Origin: Brasenia schreberi
Taxonomy: Eukaryota; Streptophyta; Magnoliopsida; Nymphaeales; Cabombaceae
DNA: 64,000 nt
Assembly: GCA_036023115.1 (NCBI GenBank)
Contig: JAYKKT010000079.1
Location: 17,285,001 to 17,349,000 of the forward strand
Direction: 5' to 3'
In this document: positions 59,760 to 64,000 of the stretch, piece after piece
Numbering within the stretch: the stretch's first letter is position 1
Layout: each line of letters starts with the position of its first letter
The notes under the pieces: model-generated
What the model saw: the letters and a program-made list of their open reading frames with translations, nothing else
What the model was told of the DNA's origin: nothing
Database searches by the model: none
Position numbers and translations under genes: made by a program

Positions 59760-61640
59760 ACCACGTGGGTCGGGTCTTTAATTTTAAGAGCTACGGTACG
59801 AGGTCCACATCCCGAATCAAATAAGGAACACGAGAAGGTCATGAAACTATAGTTATATGAACCAAATTTTACTTTAAAAACTCGGTACATGTTAAGGGAT
59901 GGGATGGGCTTGTAGAATTGAAACTTCGAATTGCTTTCTGTCTCCCAAGTCCTTAATTCCATTCTCTCTCTCTCTCACACGATGCTCTCATCTCATTTGT
60001 GCATGTAAAGTAAAAGTAATAGCTTCTCTTTCTCTTTCCCCTTCTTCCTTATCCCTCACACTCTTCATCAACCCTCAATTTTCTATTTTACCTGTGAATG
60101 TGTGTATCAAACACAGGTATGTCTATCAAACACACTCGCGACCCCTATTCCCTAATTTCCCCAATTATACTCTCTCTATCTCTCTCCCTCCTCGTCCATC
60201 CACCATTAAGAACACCATCATCAAGGGGTCCATCTCCTTCTCGCTTGTAAGTGGGGAAAGTCCTTTCACTCCACATTTATCTTCCTTTTTCTTTTTTTAC
60301 AAATTTTACTTCGAAATTCCCTTTGTGGTTGTTTCCTTTATCCCGGCTTGCATTTCTAATTTGATTTGTTGCATATTATTTTTGGGTTTTGGGTATCCTC
60401 AAACCTTGTTGTAATCGTTTAAGAGATTCTTTCCTTGGGAGCATGAATTGGGCAGGTGTGTTGAATCGGGTAAACTATCGGAATATTTCATTTGAGGATC
60501 GTATGGTTTTCAGCATGTTTCTATTGACTGTTTACAAGGATTCAGTGCTTTATGCCCATCCTTATTTTAGAACTTCTTTTATCGAAGAGCTTGCAAAATT
60601 GTGAACAATAAATGCAGTGGAATTTAGAATTCTTAGTATGTCAATTTGGTTGCTTCTTTTATGTTGATTGACTTAGGCAACTGGTTATTTTCATTAAGAA
60701 GATTGTGTTGTGTTATACAAATCAATTATAGAGTATGGTAATCTTGTTGAGAGTCCAATATGACCATCTAAGCTAGTTGAGTTGTGGCTCACCTAATATA
60801 AACTTTTAAAGATACTTGCCGGATGTCAATGAAGGTCATGTTTTTTTTGTAATAAAGGTCATGTTGTAAATGTATCATTGCCTCTACTTGATATCCACCT
60901 TGTCCTTAAGCTGAAAGAACGTGAGCTCTTTTACTGCTGATACATTTGATGCTTGATTTCTTTCTTTCACTTTTTCTCATTTTTTCTTTTGCCTCATAGA
61001 TGAAGTACAATATAGGTAAATGGGTATGATTCATATATCTCACATTTAGTTTGTTTGGTTTTTATGCATTAGAATTTTATACTTAATTGTCATCCTCTCT
61101 TCAACAATTTGCCTTTTGAAAGCACATAGTTTTCATGTCATTGATTCTTCTTGTTATATCTAGTTATGAATAATTTGTATATTGAAAAAAGTAACATCAT
61201 ATCCTTTGGATACATACATGTGTGTGTATATATATATGAGCATTTATTGCTTTTATATATGGTGTTTCAACTCTTTACCTTTTAACTACATGTACATCCT
61301 CTCATATGATATATGCTTATATATATCTAAATATTTGTATTTTAGAAGCTATAGATGTTAGCATAAAGAATATTGAAGAATTACAAGGAGATATGAAATA
61401 GAGAGAAATAATTTGTATATCCGTTAGAATATTTGCTCGAGCAATCACGCATCCCTAGTATGAAAGTAAGAGAATGTTGAACCTAAGGTGATGAGAAAAG
61501 TGAAAAAAAAAGATGTGCAAAAAGTATGGACATAGTTTACTAAGGATAAGATAAGAAGCAAACTAAAAAAAATAAAAACAAATCTTATGATTTGCAAAAC
61601 TTTACTTTCGAAGAGTAGTTTTAGTTTTGATTATGAGAAT
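59760..61640. other. Unassigned, with a 171-codon open frame
   Basis: The plus frame 59899-60414 (Ser/Leu/Phe/Pro-rich, from CT-rich DNA) and the following frame 60389-60604 overlap and have no recognisable domain. They may be leader sequence of a lost gene. The rest to 61640 is AT-rich. Confidence 0.3.
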
Positions 61641-61659
61641 AAATGTTTGTTGGTTGACC

Positions 61660-62620
61660 ATGACATTTAAAGTGAACATATCAAGTATCATACTAATTAT
61701 AAGGGCTTTCGACATGCATCATATTGGAAGCATTATGAGGTCTTGAATGAGATTTTTGGAGAGTCAATTTTTTGTAGGGCACAAAGCGTTCATTGGATAT
61801 CACTCCAATGTCTATCGAGAAGATAATTCTAGTATACCAAGTATGTCACTAGTGGACTTGGACATAGATGATGATATTATTCCAAATAACCTTGCATTTA
61901 GTAAGAGGGAGTCTCGTACTTGAGCACAATTTAGGAATGCTACAAAAAATGTTGTATAATTTAGTGCAACTAATGAAGTATACTTAAATGTATATTGATA
62001 ATATTAATCATCTTTTGTAGAGAAATATTATCTTGTTGATGGAAGATACCCATTTATCACTCATCAAAAATATAAATAATATTATTAATATTTTATAGAG
62101 AATATCATCAACTAATGAAGTATACTTAAATGTATATTAATAATATTAATCATCTTTCGTTGAGAAATATTATCTTGTTGATGGAGGATACCCACTATTA
62201 ACTGGATTTATCACTCCACATCTAAAATATAAATATCACCTGATAATTTTGATTATATATGTGTGAAAGAAGAGTTATTCAACTATAGCCACTTTTCATT
62301 ATGAGTTACGGTTGAACGTGCATTTAGAGTCTTGAATGCATGATTTTTATATTAAAAACTCAAATTTCATTCCATATCATGTACAAGTACATATTTAATA
62401 GATACATGTATTTTATGTAATTTTATTCTTTTACACTAATCAAATGTTGTTCATTTCAAAAAAGAATATGAAAATAGTAATGATTGAAGAAATTGCGTAC
62501 CAGAACCCCATAATGAAGTTACTCATGATTAATTGAGTATACAACATGGTAGTAATAGACAATTGAGAGACATATTAACAAACATAACATGAAAAACCTA
62601 TCCAATCAGTAATTTTACTG
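61660..62620 (+). mobile_element. Decayed PIF/Harbinger transposon
   Basis: Broken plus frames resemble two Harbinger modules. A Myb/SANT-like stretch reads HIKYHTNYKGFRHASYWKHY followed by EVLNEIFGES (about 61676-61765). A DDE_Tnp_4 nuclease part reads EKYYLVDGGYPLLTGF (62162-62209) with TPHLKYKYHL, then KEELFNYSHFSL and VERAFRVLNA (about 62265-62340), and the end RQLRDILTN near 62560. These match the family's conserved YLVDxGY and ExLFNxRHSSLRNVIERxFG motifs. Stops occur throughout, the first catalytic Asp region was not found, and a 142-bp tandem duplication disrupts the nuclease. No terminal inverted repeats were identified. Confidence 0.8.
61967..62250 (+). repeat. 142-bp tandem duplication inside Harbinger relic
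   Basis: CAACTAATGAAGTATACTTA at 61967 repeats at 62109, and GAGAAATATTATCTTGTTGA appears in both copies. The duplication copies the YYLVDG-coding segment, with only the second copy continuing into recognisable transposase. Confidence 0.88.
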
Positions 62621-62629
62621 AAATATTAA

Positions 62630-63490
62630 TTATGAATTTCAATATTTTCATTTTCTTTCTTATTTATATTGTTAAACTAATTTTAATATCTCAAATTATT
62701 TATAGGGATCATTTGGCTCATGATGTAGTCAATTATGATAATATGATATAGAGATAATTTATTGTATTGGTATGCTTGAATATTATATTTTAATTATAGT
62801 ACTTCTCTTTGCTATGTTACTTTCGTATTATTTGATATTATTGTGACTTTTTTTTCTTTATTACTAACTTTTCTATTAAATGGTTTGATGTAAGAAGATA
62901 TTAATAAGAGATGAAGGCCTATATAATGGTTGATACTTTTGTAAGGACTTTATTTTTGACTTAAAGTTGTAGTTGTGATTGGTTTTATCCTCGAAGTTAT
63001 TGTGGACTTAAAAGATGTTTTAAAGATATTTGTATTCATCTTCTTTAAATGATATTTATGTATTGTAGCTCTCTTATGAGTCAAAATTGACTTCGGACAA
63101 GAGGAGACTATGGTAAAAAAATTCTAGAAAAGAGAAGCTATATTTTAGATAATTGTGAATGTCATTTTGAAGTGTATTCATTTTTCTTAAGGCTGATTTA
63201 TTTTTCATAAGTTTTGATTTTATTTTGAATAGCAAATAAAAATTATAGTTATTGATATGCTTGTTATTATAAATGCCCAATACCTGAAATTACTTTCTAG
63301 CAAGGAGAGATTGTCGAAATTTTAAAGGAATGTAAAAGTATGATCAATTGAACATAGGGATATGATGTATGTAATTATGATTATTGTTTGTAGTTTTAAT
63401 TGAAATAGTTGATTGGTTGATATATGTGAATGATATTTATTAAACGTGAAACTAATTGTAGGAAGTTGGAACTTGAGTACAAGTCTAAGA
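62630..63490. other. AT-rich intergenic, nothing recognised
   Basis: No repeat or coding structure recognised. Confidence 0.4.
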
Positions 63491-63499
63491 GCAAATGAA

Positions 63500-63785
63500 A
63501 CGCAGAACAATGGTTTCAACTATCAGTTTCAAGTGAAACCAAACATGAAACTACACGTAGTCCTTACCATAGATTCCAATCCCATGTGGGCCTGAATATG
63601 TAGTTTCAATACCAAAGGTCTGGTGCCGTGAACCAAACACATCCAACATGGTGCATTGCACTTGGTTCTCAAGAAAAAAACTTTTGAAACCGCACCTCTG
63701 AAACCAATGGTTTCAAAACTGGATCCAATCTGCGTGATTCAGTTCCAATTCAAAATTTCGGGCAAACTCGAACAGAACATGTCTA
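63500..63785. mobile_element. hAT-like fragment, right end
   Basis: It ends AACATGTCTA (about 63776-63785) after GGTTTCAA/TTGAAACC-rich arms, matching the TAGACATG-ended family. No left end was found. Confidence 0.45.
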
Positions 63786-64000
63786 GATGTAACAAGGGTT
63801 GGATTCCAATGGGGCTCTTTTGGTCGCATTGCCTGAGGCTGATCAACGAACCGAGCTGCACCTACGTACTTTTCTTTTTTGAATATCGAAATATATTTTA
63901 TTTCATACTAATTCAAAATATTTTTGAGGCACCTATACGTACAAAAGACTCAAAGAAAAGATCGTTAATGAAGGAAAGTTTTGGTTGGATAAATATAAAA

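Noticed and set aside
59899..60414. 171-codon frame as a gene
   Set aside because: Composition follows CT-rich DNA; no domain, no repeat of the pattern, and unclear start. Recorded only as unassigned sequence.

Overview
The window is nuclear DNA from a flowering plant. The evidence is spliced genes with GT/AG introns whose products match plant-specific families (an ATN1-type Raf-like kinase, a plant PB1 protein, an arabinogalactan-like protein, a KDEL-peptidase-like papain enzyme), Ty1/copia, RTE-type LINE, hAT-like and PIF/Harbinger remnants, and very many AT, CT/GA and GT microsatellites. The species cannot be told from sequence alone. Gene density is low: three apparently intact genes and one gene relic in 64 kb.

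Layout. 0-6 kb: a decayed papain-type cysteine peptidase gene (minus strand, 2.5-4.0 kb), bracketed by two diverged copies of a ~420-bp repeat. 6-15 kb: no recognisable gene; a 369-bp tandem duplication rich in TA, and a 277-bp tandem triplication. 15-21.3 kb: a scrambled Ty1/copia region with RNase H, a partial LTR, a repeated 0.6-kb block, a 21-bp minisatellite, gag to RT, and then a second LTR with primer-binding site in the opposite orientation. 21-30 kb: mostly intergenic, with microsatellites, small MITE-like repeats and a LINE tail. 30.4-31.2 kb: an intact two-exon PB1-domain gene. 33-37 kb: a small hAT-type element with a perfect 8-bp target duplication, tandem LINE fragments and rearranged copia pieces. 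38-42 kb: hAT-like short elements. 42.8-44.6 kb: a LINE reverse-transcriptase relic. 49.5-53.7 kb: an intact six-exon Raf-like kinase gene with a LINE scrap in its large intron, and a LINE insertion with a 19-bp target duplication just downstream. 58.6-59.0 kb: an intact single-exon arabinogalactan-like, probably GPI-anchored, protein gene (minus). 61.6-62.6 kb: a decayed PIF/Harbinger transposon.

The intact genes do not form a pathway or cluster. They are single plant genes scattered in transposon-rich DNA. I found no CRISPR array, rRNA gene or convincing functional tRNA gene. The most unusual structure is a dispersed hAT-like family whose GGTTCC-rich arms surround a tRNA-like core with A- and B-box motifs. 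I see no clear evidence of a wholly new biochemical system.
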